Source: UBA1672 sp050633285 | Lineage (GTDB): Bacteria > Pseudomonadota > Alphaproteobacteria > Micavibrionales > Micavibrionaceae | Length of the DNA: 64,000 nt | NCBI GenBank assembly: GCA_050633285.1 | Contig: JBOEGG010000009.1 | Span: 14,313 to 78,312 of the forward strand | Direction: 5' to 3' | Shown here: piece after piece, positions 35,174 through 44,040 of the stretch | Numbering within the stretch: position 1 is the stretch's first letter | Layout: every line of letters starts with the position of its first letter | The notes under the pieces: generated by a model | Told to the model about the DNA's origin: nothing | The model's database searches: none | What the model saw: the letters and a program-made list of their open reading frames with translations, nothing else | Translations under genes and position numbers: made by a program

Positions 35174-38065
35174 CTACCAATCAATTTCTACGTCTTCGTC
35201 TTTGCTCTTTTCAATCTCTTTCACGGCATTTAGCTCTAATTCCTGCTGACGGTTTGTTTCTTTGATGTCCGCAAAACCGTCTTTTCCTGCGGCTATTTCA
35301 AGAGACTGCCCTGCTTCATAAATCGGATAGTCTTTAACACGAACCAATGACACATGCTCATCATGAGAGACCGCCGCATATGCTCCATCCTTTAAATGAA
35401 CTGCGCCAATATAAGAAACTTCTTGTCCATCTTCAAAATCTACATCCTGAGAAGCCACGCTCATTTTTTCGGATAACATTTCTAAGGTTTCCTCTTTGGA
35501 TTGGTTAAGAATATCCCGCTCTACAATTATGCCTTTTGCACCTTTTGAAATCTTCACTGGCTCATTCGTAATCCATTTATCCGTCTTCCCTTGAGCCTTC
35601 ACGAGAGTAATAAATCCGTCTTTTTCAGCAACAATATGATGACCGGAATGGAGATCAACAAAACCCATATAACGCATTGTGTCCTTTTGCTCGTTCTTGA
35701 GATCAATAGCCTTATAACCTTGAGCCTTCAGTGCCTTCGACATAACTTGCCCTGCACTTTCTAATTCTTCCTTATACAATTTATCCATAGCATCACCTTT
35801 CATAATGAATTTCCCGTCCCCTTCCCTGTGATATGCATAACCATGCTCAGCAAGCCAACTCTGACGCTCGTGAATGGCTTCTATAGTGCCACGATCAGCA
35901 TCCCTATAGGCAAGATTGTAATCTTGCTGATGACGATAAATCTCAAGATCAAGGAACGTGCGTGCTTTTGCATCAACTTGGCTATCAATTGACATTCCAC
36001 TAATAGCCTTCACCTGGGCATAAGCTTTTTGAACAACATTCTCGCCCCTGGATGCATTCAACGCATCCCCACGTTCGACCACATCCTCAGGGATACTATA
36101 CCGATCCATATAACCTGTAGCCTCAACGATACCCGCTTCATCCAATGTTTTTAACCGCACCGCATGATGATCTAAATACGCATCAATATCATCTATGTCT
36201 TTACGCTTCTCACTACCATCTAAAAACGCTTTATGTGCTTCACGGCTATAAACACCATCATTACCTTTCGCAATCATGCCTATATTATAATCAGCACCAC
36301 CTTTGGCTTTTTGAGCAATTGAAATATCAACAATCGCGCCCTCTTTAATTTCTCGCTTCCCATACAACGGAACATAATGCGCAACCTCATCCCCATCACG
36401 CACCAACATAAACCGCTTGTCACTTCCTGCTTCAACACGGCCAACTTGTTCAACCCGCCCCTGTACACGCGGCGCATCCTCATCCGCCAAATCATACATA
36501 ACAAAAGCCGCATCTTTGATAGCAGAAACAGACAGTGATTTCACCTGCGCGAGCTGCTTTTTCTTATATTTTGCATCTTGCTCCGCGCTGTAAATACCGC
36601 CCTGCTCTATAACATCTTCCGGCACTCGATATTGACCATCACCAAGATCCTCGACAATACCAACCTTCTCCAAAGCGGATAATCGCTTGCCATGATAATC
36701 AACATAGCCTTCCGGCTCTTTGATAAATGACTTATGCTCCCGCACAAACTCCAAGTGAGCATCACGACTGTAAATACCATCATTCCCAAGAGCAACTTCA
36801 CCAATCGAACGATCCGCTTTTAAGCTCGCTTTCTCACCGGCACTCACTTCAACAACGCCACCCTCAAGCAATGCCTCATTCCGATCATTCAATGCCAAAG
36901 CCACATAATTAAGACCCCCATTAACATCACGGACAACCATATATTTGTGATCCGTAAGCTCATTCATATGCGCAATTTTCTCAATCTCACCACGAACAAC
37001 AGGAGCTTCACCATCCGCATCTATTGCATAAACAGACACACCCTCATCCATAGCCTCCTCTGGCATACTTCGGTTAAGCTGCTTGATAATATCATGTCGC
37101 TCTGAAACTTCTTTCAGTTCTACCGTATAGCCAAAGCGAACCGTAAACACACCCGGAGGATCTTGCACCGCCATAGCCGTTGTTGTTAAAAACTCCAAAC
37201 GCTTCTTGAGCAGACCGTCATAAAATTCATCGCGCCCGCTATATCCGACATCCCGCGTATCAACAACAATTTCACCAGCCTCTTTCTCTTCTTCACTCGC
37301 ACGCGCTTCAATAAAACGATCCAAAGATGTAACGCGCATCGCATCCGTTTCTTTCTCCATAGAACGCTGAATGTCTTCGATAGAACGCTCACCCAATATC
37401 TCCGTAGCAAGCTCTTCAGCGCGCATACGAATACCATTCGAAATGTAATCTGGCGCAATCACAAGATCCTTACCAAGGTCATCCTTACCGCGCACAACAA
37501 CATGAGCATGAGGATTATCCGTGTCATAATGAACCGCTGAAACCCATTCCAATTTTGTTGACAGATCCTTTTCAACCTGCCCCATAACACCGCGAATATA
37601 GCCCTCCATATCCGCAATTTCATGACCGTTCTCAGGTGAAATAATGAAACGAAAATGATGACGATCATCCTTACACGCATGATAAAAATCAACGCGCCCA
37701 AGCTCATCACCATCGCTACCAAACAGCACCGGCTTCGTATCATCAACGCCCGCGCCATCACGCGTTATATAACTCAAATGCCCACGCAAATTACCCGCAG
37801 AACCAGATCCACCCGCCCCAGATGTTCCATGTTTTTTAAAGTGCGCCTTAACCAAAACACGTTGTGAAATAGGCTTATTTGAACGCATATTTCCTTGGCG
37901 ATAAGACCCACCACGATAACGCTTTGACTTACCACCACCGCCCATATTCAAACGACGAAAATATGACTTACGAGAATCAATTGCGTCACCAAGAAGCGTG
38001 TCACCATCGCTGATAACATCCCCTCCTTTTAACAATTCATCGTAACGCTCTAGTAACATTCTCAA
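35174..38065 (-). CDS. Relaxase/mobilization nuclease with DUF3363 repeats
   Basis: A 963-residue relaxase. GHLSYITRDG carries the candidate catalytic Tyr99, and VSAVHYDTDNPHAHVVVRG gives the three-histidine metal site (His179, His186, His188). The long middle part is DUF3363-like and internally repeated: blocks with GIYSRDAHLEFVREHKS and GVYSREAHKAFLDGSEK are about 210 residues apart. The protein would nick oriT and lead the strand through VirD4/VirB. Its N-terminal 90 residues are Gly/Arg-rich. It belongs with MOBP-type relaxases of alphaproteobacterial plasmids. Confidence 0.88.
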   Translation of the reverse strand: MRMLLERYDELLKGGDVISDGDTLLGDAIDSRKSYFRRLNMGGGGKSKRYRGGSYRQGNMRSNKPISQRVLVKAHFKKHGTSGAGGSGSAGNLRGHLSYITRDGAGVDDTKPVLFGSDGDELGRVDFYHACKDDRHHFRFIISPENGHEIADMEGYIRGVMGQVEKDLSTKLEWVSAVHYDTDNPHAHVVVRGKDDLGKDLVIAPDYISNGIRMRAEELATEILGERSIEDIQRSMEKETDAMRVTSLDRFIEARASEEEKEAGEIVVDTRDVGYSGRDEFYDGLLKKRLEFLTTTAMAVQDPPGVFTVRFGYTVELKEVSERHDIIKQLNRSMPEEAMDEGVSVYAIDADGEAPVVRGEIEKIAHMNELTDHKYMVVRDVNGGLNYVALALNDRNEALLEGGVVEVSAGEKASLKADRSIGEVALGNDGIYSRDAHLEFVREHKSFIKEPEGYVDYHGKRLSALEKVGIVEDLGDGQYRVPEDVIEQGGIYSAEQDAKYKKKQLAQVKSLSVSAIKDAAFVMYDLADEDAPRVQGRVEQVGRVEAGSDKRFMLVRDGDEVAHYVPLYGKREIKEGAIVDISIAQKAKGGADYNIGMIAKGNDGVYSREAHKAFLDGSEKRKDIDDIDAYLDHHAVRLKTLDEAGIVEATGYMDRYSIPEDVVERGDALNASRGENVVQKAYAQVKAISGMSIDSQVDAKARTFLDLEIYRHQQDYNLAYRDADRGTIEAIHERQSWLAEHGYAYHREGDGKFIMKGDAMDKLYKEELESAGQVMSKALKAQGYKAIDLKNEQKDTMRYMGFVDLHSGHHIVAEKDGFITLVKAQGKTDKWITNEPVKISKGAKGIIVERDILNQSKEETLEMLSEKMSVASQDVDFEDGQEVSYIGAVHLKDGAYAAVSHDEHVSLVRVKDYPIYEAGQSLEIAAGKDGFADIKETNRQQELELNAVKEIEKSKDEDVEIDW

Positions 38066-38456
38066 TCCAAACTCTCTTCAAAACAAAACGCCTGCACCAC
38101 CGTAAATCAGCCATTTCACCTTCATCAATATACCAGTTATATATTGTTATTACAATACGATTGTATAACTGATTTAAATTAAATTAAAACAGCAACATAT
38201 GAATATATATAATATATTCTTTTATCTTGTTATACTAATTATCTAACTACCCTAAGAAGTATAAGGCTACATATTATTTTCATAATTATGTGCGGTGTTT
38301 CAAAGCCTCCATAGCTGGCCTCATGCTTTCCAGTGGTAAGGAAGCCAAACATATTTAATCGCGCTCCCTGTCAATCTGTGGCGATTTATAGCTTGTTTTA
38401 CGGGTCTATTATGCTATGGTTTTCTGGCTTTCAATATCAAGATAAAGGGTAACGAC
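38066..38456. other. Intergenic region, best oriT candidate
   Basis: This 391-bp gap between the relaxase start and the next rightward gene is where MOBP plasmids usually carry oriT. It is AT-rich with a nested inverted repeat at 38133-38170 (CAGTTATA paired with TATAACTG, and an inner ATTGT-TATT-ACAAT). A GC-richer stretch with GCGCTCCCTGTC lies near 38360. I could not identify a nic site with confidence. The gap also holds the two divergent promoters. Confidence 0.35.
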
Positions 38457-38675
38457 ATGAGTACAAAAGCAATCAAGACTAAGCTTCAAAAAAAGATTAA
38501 AGATGCTGAAAAAGCAAATGCAGAAATTCAAAAGCTGCGCGATGAATTGAAAATGAATGTCGCTACAATTGCAGATAATTGTGGCTTGCTTGATCTGGAT
38601 ATATCAGACGCGGAATTGAAGAAAGAGTTTCAAGAAATATTCTCTAAATATCACAAGAAACAAAAAGCAGCGTAA
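38457..38675 (+). CDS. Small coiled-coil protein beside oriT candidate
   Basis: A 72-residue, highly charged helical protein (AIKTKLQKKIKDAEKANAEI, then SDAELKKEFQEIFSKYHKK). It is the first gene on the far side of the putative oriT, transcribed away from the relaxase and closed by a strong terminator. It might be a small relaxosome or regulatory protein; no family assigned. Confidence 0.6.
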   Translation: MSTKAIKTKLQKKIKDAEKANAEIQKLRDELKMNVATIADNCGLLDLDISDAELKKEFQEIFSKYHKKQKAA

Positions 38676-38677
38676 CA

Positions 38678-38705
38678 AAAAAGCGGCTCATATAGGCCGC
38701 TTTTT
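38678..38705 (+). terminator. Rho-independent terminator
   Basis: AAAAGCGGC and GCCGCTTTT form a stem with an 8-base loop, followed by a T-rich tail. It lies 2 bp after the stop of the small coiled-coil gene. The A-run on its left also gives a T-run on the minus strand, so it can end the leftward genes too. Confidence 0.85.
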
Positions 38706-38726
38706 CTTTTATTAATTTTTATCACA

Positions 38727-39014
38727 TTAGAATAAACAGAGCTGTTGTTTATTCTCTTTTTTTAATTTCCATACGTCACTTTTTGCCGCATGGTTTAATT
38801 CTTCTCTGATATATTTTTCTACTCCTCCCCATCGTTCAATATTACTTTTGAGAATGAATATTGATTTATATCCTGTGTCTGTTATTGGCAATTCTTCATT
38901 CGATTTTATTTCAATGTGAGACATTTTTTCATTATGTATTTTCTCAAATGCATGTGACCAGTTTTCTACATAATTGATTTCTATTTCTATATTATCCCAG
39001 ATTATTGTTTTCAT
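38727..39014 (-). CDS. Hypothetical 95-residue protein
   Basis: Starts at the ATG at 39014 with GAGGG upstream (MKTIIWDNIEIEINY) and overlaps the start region of the small gene before it. It has mixed helix and strand, two Trp-rich stretches and the tail KKENKQQLCLF. It is the last of a leftward series that begins at about 40.4 kb. No family recognised. Confidence 0.55.
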   Translation of the reverse strand: MKTIIWDNIEIEINYVENWSHAFEKIHNEKMSHIEIKSNEELPITDTGYKSIFILKSNIERWGGVEKYIREELNHAAKSDVWKLKKENKQQLCLF

Positions 39015-39015
39015 T

Positions 39016-39183
39016 TTATGCCCTCTTTTTTGCAATGAATTTATGAATATCTGTGATGGAATAATAACCTTTTGATGGTTGCTTAATTCTTTCAGAGGCT
39101 TCTTTAGCATCGTCCAGTGTTCCCCCTTCACTTAAAATAATGTGATAAAGTTTTCGTATATTCACGCATATTTGATCTGACAT
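39016..39183 (-). CDS. Hypothetical 55-residue protein
   Basis: The ATG at 39183 follows GGAAAAA and the end of the methylase-like gene; the stop lies 1 bp before the next start. The tight spacing supports a real gene. The sequence (RKLYHIILSEGGTLDDAKEA) is helical, with no known motif. Confidence 0.5.
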   Translation of the reverse strand: MSDQICVNIRKLYHIILSEGGTLDDAKEASERIKQPSKGYYSITDIHKFIAKKRA

Positions 39184-39193
39184 TATATTTTTC

Positions 39194-39967
39194 CTATCCA
39201 AATAAATTTAATTGTTGTGCATTGATGATTGGCTCAGCATTGAACTCAATGTTTGGCGTTTCAATTGAACGTTCTTCCCTTACCGTTTCTTTAAAAAGTG
39301 ATCCGTGTTTATTTGCAAAGACTCTTGCGGCTGGTGTATATGCACTTTCAAAAACTTCTAAGCTTATTGAATTTCCGTGTATCACTGCGGCAGGAATACC
39401 GCGCAAAGAAAGCTGAACAAAAAGCATGTGATATGTCATACGAGAAAGTTCGGTTGCGTGTGCGCTCATCGTTGTTGTGATGTCGTGCCCTTGTTCTTCT
39501 AAATAATCCGCACTTGCTAAAATCATACATCCCGCCCCTGCTGCTGGGTCGCTGATTGTGATGAATCCTTGTTCATTGATAATGAGATCCGCACCCGATA
39601 AATTGATACCTGCCATTAATTTCGAAAGGTGATACGGCGTAAAAAATTGACCGTTCTTTTTGTCCAGTGCTTCCAGCTCGGCGGAAACTTCTCCCAGAAA
39701 ATCACAACCACCCTCATTAATTGCTAATGTCGTGATTGTTAAAAGTTCGGGTATTTTTCGTACATCGTCCTTATTACGATATTGCCCTACAATCTCCATA
39801 TAACGATCTTCGAATTTATTGGCTGCTTCTTCAGTGAGTGCTGTTGTTTTAGCAATAGCGCAATACGCCATTTCACAAAAATTTATGAAATTCTCCTGAC
39901 GGTTTTTTGAACGATCTATACTTTCCAACGCTTTAAAGAATGCTTTTTTGTGTTCTTGAATATTCAT
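39194..39967 (-). CDS. Orphan N6-adenine DNA methylase-like protein lacking a visible catalytic motif
   Basis: The 257-residue protein resembles the methyltransferase subunit of type I systems: KKNGQFFTPYHLSKLMAGIN and ISDPAAGAGCMILASADYL form the AdoMet site, and ATELSRMTYHMLFVQLSLRG continues the fold. The catalytic NPP(F/Y) motif expected later is not found; the chain runs on through IPAAVIHGNSISLEVFESAY to a short end. No specificity or restriction subunit is present. It could be inactive and serve as a decoy or binding protein, or use a diverged motif. The start at 39967 has GGGAG upstream. Confidence 0.72.
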   Translation of the reverse strand: MNIQEHKKAFFKALESIDRSKNRQENFINFCEMAYCAIAKTTALTEEAANKFEDRYMEIVGQYRNKDDVRKIPELLTITTLAINEGGCDFLGEVSAELEALDKKNGQFFTPYHLSKLMAGINLSGADLIINEQGFITISDPAAGAGCMILASADYLEEQGHDITTTMSAHATELSRMTYHMLFVQLSLRGIPAAVIHGNSISLEVFESAYTPAARVFANKHGSLFKETVREERSIETPNIEFNAEPIINAQQLNLFG

Positions 39968-39990
39968 GGTTTTAACTCCCTTTTTCATTT

Positions 39991-40365
39991 TTAAGAGCCA
40001 CAACCAGCGGGGCAACATCCAAGCTCAATGCCATGGGAGCAATACCCCATGTCATCTAAAAACTCTTTGTTTTCCTCAATCTCTTCGGGTGTTGCGTAGC
40101 CGTATTGTTTGGCAATCTCCATTGCACGTTGTTGGTGATTTTCGGGAAGTTTTGAAAGTCTGTAATCTATAGAAACACTGAATTTTTCAACAAAGTAATC
40201 AAAAGATAATCCGCACCCTTTGCTTGCTTCCTGTGACAATTCATCACAAAGCTTTAACCATGCGCTTTCAACAAACTGGCTCTTTTCTGCAATCCATTTC
40301 TTTTCCAACTCTGTTATGATTGCTTCAATTTCTGTATCGTTAATGCTTGTTACTGTATTTTCCAT
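39991..40365 (-). CDS. Conserved plasmid protein with Cys-rich tail
   Basis: The 124-residue protein is helical and acidic for 100 residues, then ends MGYCSHGIELGCCPAGCGS with five Cys and one His, which looks like a metal-binding knuckle. I recall this tail from plasmid hypothetical proteins, with no assigned function. It is the first gene of the leftward series ending at 38.7 kb and is preceded by a repeated structured leader. Confidence 0.6.
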   Translation of the reverse strand: MENTVTSINDTEIEAIITELEKKWIAEKSQFVESAWLKLCDELSQEASKGCGLSFDYFVEKFSVSIDYRLSKLPENHQQRAMEIAKQYGYATPEEIEENKEFLDDMGYCSHGIELGCCPAGCGS

Positions 40366-40378
40366 TTTAAGTACTCCT

Positions 40379-40640
40379 GTTAAATTAATGGCTGTGTTCA
40401 GGTCGCCTGAACACTTGCCCTACGGCGAGTGTGGGGAGGCAAGTGCAAGCGAGAAACACTTCGAAGAAGTGCTTGGGCTAAAAAATCGGAAAATTACGGA
40501 AGGTTCGCGGAACGGCATTTATGACGAGCCGTGAAAGCCGTCATTTTACTATTTTTTTGGCTTTCGACCTTGCGCGCGCCAGGGGCAATCCGCCCCTTAG
40601 AAGATCATTTATGATCTGACAGAGCTTGCTCTGTATAATG
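40379..40640. repeat. Structured leader repeat, copy 1
   Basis: This 260-bp gene-free stretch matches 43217-43446 in long blocks. It contains GTTCAGG-TCG-CCTGAAC, a CACTTGCC/GGCAAGTG stem, GACCTTGCGCGCGCCAGGGGC, and an AGCTTGCTCTGT segment near its right end. It lies directly upstream of the Cys-tail protein on the minus strand, as the other copy lies upstream of the TOPRIM gene. Reading as a repeated promoter or leader is an inference. Confidence 0.7.
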
Positions 40641-40678
40641 TCTCTACGAAAAAACAAATGATTTGAGTGCTTACAAAC

Positions 40679-40858
40679 TCAATGGATGGAAACACCAAGA
40701 TTTTTTAAATAGATTGCCTTGAGACAACCGCCCTCATCTTTGATAAGAATACAGTTAGCCTTTGATTTTGAGCGCTGCAAAACCCTGATTGCATCGCTAA
40801 AACTGGATACCAGTATTTGATATTCATGCTTGCCGAAAAAGCCCGTTAATCTGTACAT
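40679..40858 (-). CDS. Hypothetical 59-residue protein
   Basis: The ATG at 40858 has AAAGGAG upstream (MYRLTGFFGKHEYQILVSSF). Short alpha/beta protein with KANCILIKDEGGCLKAIYLK; a small regulatory or DNA-mimic role is possible but unsupported. It stands alone. The gap 40859-41031 shows nothing clear. Confidence 0.5.
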   Translation of the reverse strand: MYRLTGFFGKHEYQILVSSFSDAIRVLQRSKSKANCILIKDEGGCLKAIYLKNLGVSIH

Positions 40859-41031
40859 TTCTATCTCCTTTTGTTTTCCAATCGACAAAAATCGGGAATT
40901 GAAAAGACAAAAGAAAAATAGGAGCCACGCACCACATTTTTATTGCAGGGTTTTCAAGGCGTGATTTAGATTGAAAATATGAAAAGGAATTTATAGAGGC
41001 AACGGAAGCTTTGCAGCCTGAAAAATAGCAT

Positions 41032-41538
41032 TCAACTTATATTGCCAAAAATACGGTTGGCTATACCTTGAATACTATAAGTTGGTTTCGGTTGTTCACT
41101 AATCAAGAGTTTTAAAAGCCGATCACCACTTATCATTTCGATATCTACACCGCGCGTAATTTCACGGCTCATTGCGCCTGTTCGACCTGTATGCACCAAA
41201 AGCCCCTTCCCTTTGCGCCGTTTGCAAATTTCTGCAAATTCTGTGACGTGGGCAGGGTTGATATGCTTGCGGTAGCGTTTGGCCTGAATCAGATAATGCT
41301 GGTCATTTTTATAGGCGCGTCCGTCAATCCCGCCATCGCCCGTATAGCGTTTGTTTCGAATGATTTTAAAGCCGTGTTTTTTAAGCGCGGTTAAAATCAT
41401 CTCCTCAAACACAAAGGCATTCAGGCCGCGCAAATAATAAAATTGATCTGGCGGTGTGTCCAACTCTGCCAATGCTTTTAAATATCGTGAGGCGTTAATA
41501 CGGTTTATGACATGCCGCTTTTTTGGAAGAAATGACAT
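41032..41538 (-). CDS. Mrr-like restriction endonuclease-fold protein
   Basis: The 168-residue protein has the Mrr catalytic pattern: RYTGDGGIDGRAYKND (Asp72) and YLIQAKRYRKHINPAHVTEF (Gln85 and Lys87, the QxK form). Mrr enzymes cut methylated DNA. It lies 1 bp after the HigA gene stop, so it may be transcribed with higBA. Its own HTH-like N-terminal domain is short. It could defend the plasmid host or act in DNA processing. Confidence 0.78.
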   Translation of the reverse strand: MSFLPKKRHVINRINASRYLKALAELDTPPDQFYYLRGLNAFVFEEMILTALKKHGFKIIRNKRYTGDGGIDGRAYKNDQHYLIQAKRYRKHINPAHVTEFAEICKRRKGKGLLVHTGRTGAMSREITRGVDIEMISGDRLLKLLISEQPKPTYSIQGIANRIFGNIS

Positions 41539-41539
41539 T

Positions 41540-41908
41540 TTATTGGCTTAATTCATATTCTCTTACTAAAAGATCGGCGGGAATATGAAGCCCATGTGTA
41601 AGCTTTCTAATCATGGAAAGGCTTAACCCACGTTTCTTATTCATCACTTCGGACACCTTACTGGGTGAACCCAAAAACTTAACCATATCTTGCGGGTACA
41701 TCTCTTGCACTTCCATAATATGCTTTATGGCTTCTATTGGGTCTGGAGCATCAATAGGGTAATGAGTATCTTCATATACAGAAACTAAAGTAGACAAAAT
41801 CTCCAATTCATCGCCTTCTGAGGTATTTGGTTCTGCAAAAAAAATAGCTTCAATACGCTTTAAAGTCGCTTCGTAATCTTTTTCTGTCTTAATTGGCTTA
41901 ATATCCAT
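41540..41908 (-). CDS. higA: HigA-type antitoxin
   Basis: A 122-residue XRE antitoxin of the large HigA type (MDIKPIKTEKDYEATLKRIE start), with a C-terminal HTH (VKFLGSPSKVSEVMNKKRGL). The ATG at 41908 has GGAGAG upstream. It follows the toxin gene and would neutralise it and repress the operon through the paired palindromes upstream. Confidence 0.88.
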   Translation of the reverse strand: MDIKPIKTEKDYEATLKRIEAIFFAEPNTSEGDELEILSTLVSVYEDTHYPIDAPDPIEAIKHIMEVQEMYPQDMVKFLGSPSKVSEVMNKKRGLSLSMIRKLTHGLHIPADLLVREYELSQ

Positions 41909-41918
41909 AAGTTCTCTC

Positions 41919-42212
41919 CTATACACTTTGAACGTCCGTTTCATCATACTCTTTATGTGTACCTATAAAACGAATATAAATTTGGTAGTATTTATAGTTA
42001 ATCCATACTACAAGCCTGTATTTATTACCTTTAATATTAAAAACAACACGTCCATCTTGCAATATTGAAGCATTTCTATATTGGTCTTTAACATCTTGAG
42101 GTGTTTCCCACGAAGCTTTATTAGCAACCTGATACCAAGCCTTTAAATGTTGTTCACTATCGGGATGCTTTTCCCAATATTTGACAAGACTGCTTTTCGA
42201 TATAATTCTCAT
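41919..42212 (-). CDS. higB: HigB-type mRNA interferase toxin
   Basis: A 97-residue RelE-superfamily toxin: MRIISKSSLVKYWEKHPDSE, then RVVFNIKGNKYRLVVWINYK and the RFIGTHKEYDE end, all typical HigB. HigB cleaves mRNA on ribosomes. Toxin comes before antitoxin, as usual for higBA. The ATG at 42212 has AAGGA 6 bp upstream. Confidence 0.9.
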   Translation of the reverse strand: MRIISKSSLVKYWEKHPDSEQHLKAWYQVANKASWETPQDVKDQYRNASILQDGRVVFNIKGNKYRLVVWINYKYYQIYIRFIGTHKEYDETDVQSV

Positions 42213-42236
42213 CAATTATCCTTACTTAACTATTTC

Positions 42237-42288
42237 AGTATACATTATTCCCATTTCGGGAACAAGCTTTATTTTCCCATTTTGGGAA
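42237..42288 (-). promoter_or_regulatory. higBA promoter with two palindromic operators
   Basis: On the minus strand TTGTTC (42260-42265), 17 bp, TATACT (42237-42242) form a strong promoter. TTCCCATTTCGGGAA (42248-42262) and TTCCCATTTTGGGAA (42274-42288) are near-identical palindromes whose centres are 26 bp apart. The first sits inside the promoter spacer, so HigA binding would repress transcription. Confidence 0.75.
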
Positions 42289-42292
42289 TTAT

Positions 42293-43204
42293 TTATCTTC
42301 TTTCCTGTAAAATATTGTTCCAGTCTTGCCCCTGCGCTTTTGGACTGTGGCGAAGGGTTTCACCTGTAAATCCGCTTTCTATGATAACCGCCTCAATCTT
42401 GGCGGCCAGTCTGTCCCCGCCCTCATCATTATCAACTGCGATGATGATCGTTTTAATCGATTTAAAACCCTGCACAGCACTTTTAAGCAATCCACCCTGC
42501 TCTGGTGACATTCCTCCGCCTGTCGCCGCATAGACGCTTGTTTGTGATGGAAAGAGCATAGAATAACTCAATGCATCTATAACCGCTTCCGATATCACAA
42601 GCGTATCATCACCCTTTTGACAATGGGAACGCCAGAATGTTTTTTCACTCCCACGAACAAAAACGGCCTTTTCTTCGTTTTTCAGCTCAAGACCACAAAT
42701 ATCGCCTTGGGCGTTGTAATGCGGAAATACTGCGTTCTTGTGACGATCAAAAAACAAACGGTTTTTAAAACGAGGCGCATTGAAGATGCGTTTAGCAATT
42801 CCCCTAGTTTCAAGATAGGTATGATATTGCATCGGGTGGCAACCTTTAAATATCCGCTTGATACGCTCAGGATCATAGTCTTGTTGCTCAACATCACGCA
42901 CATAATCTTTGGCCTCTACTTTGGGCGCATCTTCTCCAAGCCATGCCAATAATTCACGGGCAATATCTTTTAGCTCTTTGCCTGTGCGGTTTTGAATGAA
43001 ATTTACAATCGCGCCATTATCCGTATCATCAACAACCGAGAAATAAACCCAGCTATTACCCTTTTTAGAAACGATAATAATATCACTACCGTTTTTCATT
43101 TTCACAGATGATTTTGTGCTGTTCTTACGATCAACTTCATAACCGCAATAAGCAGCATATTCGGATAAGTTAATCTCTGTTTTAAACCTGTTCCAATCTG
43201 ACAT
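42293..43204 (-). CDS. DUF3991/TOPRIM protein, primase-like
   Basis: The 303-residue protein opens with a DUF3991-type region (INLSEYAAYCGYEVDRKNST) and a truncated zinc-finger-like fold. A TOPRIM domain follows with Glu in DDTLVISEAVIDALSY and the DxD motif in TIIIAVDNDEGGDRL. TOPRIM proteins of conjugative plasmids prime or process the incoming strand. It is preceded by a repeated structured leader. Confidence 0.78.
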   Translation of the reverse strand: MSDWNRFKTEINLSEYAAYCGYEVDRKNSTKSSVKMKNGSDIIIVSKKGNSWVYFSVVDDTDNGAIVNFIQNRTGKELKDIARELLAWLGEDAPKVEAKDYVRDVEQQDYDPERIKRIFKGCHPMQYHTYLETRGIAKRIFNAPRFKNRLFFDRHKNAVFPHYNAQGDICGLELKNEEKAVFVRGSEKTFWRSHCQKGDDTLVISEAVIDALSYSMLFPSQTSVYAATGGGMSPEQGGLLKSAVQGFKSIKTIIIAVDNDEGGDRLAAKIEAVIIESGFTGETLRHSPKAQGQDWNNILQERR

Positions 43205-43216
43205 TTCTATCTCCTT

Positions 43217-43446
43217 TTAAATTAATGGCTGTGTTCGGGTTCGCCTGAACACTTGCCCTACGGCGAGTGTGGGGAGGCAAGTGCAAGCAAGAAACCCCTT
43301 GGGGTCTGCCGAAAGAATTTTCAAAATTGCGGAAGCTTCGCGCCTTTTGGGGGCGTGAAAGCCGTCATTTTTCAAATTGTTTTGGATTTCGACCTTGCGC
43401 GCGCCAGGGGCGGCAGTCCCTTAGCAGGTGAACAGAACTTGCTCTG
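43217..43446. repeat. Structured leader repeat, copy 2
   Basis: Related to 40379-40640: both begin TTAAATTAATGGCTGTGTTC, carry the GCCTGAACACTTGCCCTACG block and the CACTTGCC/GGCAAGTG stem, and end near GAACTTGCTCTGT. The middle block ATTGCGGAAGCTTCGCGCC is shared with 43904-43951. It lies directly upstream of the TOPRIM gene on the minus strand. Confidence 0.7.
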
Positions 43447-43469
43447 TAAAACCGCCCTGCCCTACGCCG

Positions 43470-43820
43470 TTATGCGGCTTGCCCTGATTCAAGGTTTTGA
43501 TAGAAAATCGTGGCTTCTGCGATTATTGCATCCAGTTCATGCAAAGCGCGGCTATGAACTTCTTTGATTGCTTTTTCTGTAACGCGCTTGCAGGGGGTCA
43601 AGGCTATGCCTCTTTTGCAGTAATCACCAAAGATTTCAGTCACTTTTGAGCCATCAGATTTATAAATATAGACATTTGCGTTTGCAGCAATCCCGCCGTG
43701 TGTCTTGGATGTCGTAAGTTCCAGCTTCCTTGTACCTTCCGATGTCTCGCCTAATGTAGCTACGCTTTCAGCTCTCCATGCGCCGCTATAATCTTTCTGT
43801 GTTGTTGTTTCGTAAATCAT
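43470..43820 (-). CDS. Hypothetical 116-residue protein
   Basis: An alpha/beta protein starting MIYETTTQKDYSGAWRAESV. The middle is strand-rich (GTRKLELTTSKTHGGIAANA, then VYIYKSDGSKVTEIFGDY), followed by two helices and a conserved-looking TPCKRVTEKAIKEVH. GGAG stands upstream. It is leftward with a structured leader in front, like its neighbours. No family recognised. Confidence 0.55.
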   Translation of the reverse strand: MIYETTTQKDYSGAWRAESVATLGETSEGTRKLELTTSKTHGGIAANANVYIYKSDGSKVTEIFGDYCKRGIALTPCKRVTEKAIKEVHSRALHELDAIIAEATIFYQNLESGQAA

Positions 43821-43840
43821 AATTTTCTCCTTTTAAGAAA

Positions 43841-43990
43841 TGTGCGTTTCATTTCTTTTCCTAAAAAATGGTCAGGAGAATTTGTCACAGGGAAATCGGA
43901 AAAAATTGCGGAAGCTTCGCGCCTTTTGGGGCGTGAAAACCGTCATTTTTTATCTATTTTTCTTGATAAATTCGGGCGGAACGCCAATAC
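43841..43990. repeat. Structured leader repeat, variant 3
   Basis: Upstream of the 116-residue gene on the minus strand. GTGCGTTTCATTTCTTTTCC and CAGGAGAATTTGTCA recur at 48733-48782. ATTGCGGAAGCTTCGCGCC is shared with copy 2 at 43.3 kb, and CTTGATAAATTCGGGCGG is shared with 48.86 kb. The mosaic of shared blocks marks a family of related leaders. Confidence 0.65.
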
Positions 43991-44040
43991 AAAAAGGGCC
44001 ATTCCCTTATAGGAATGACCATCTTTACTTACCAAATTAA

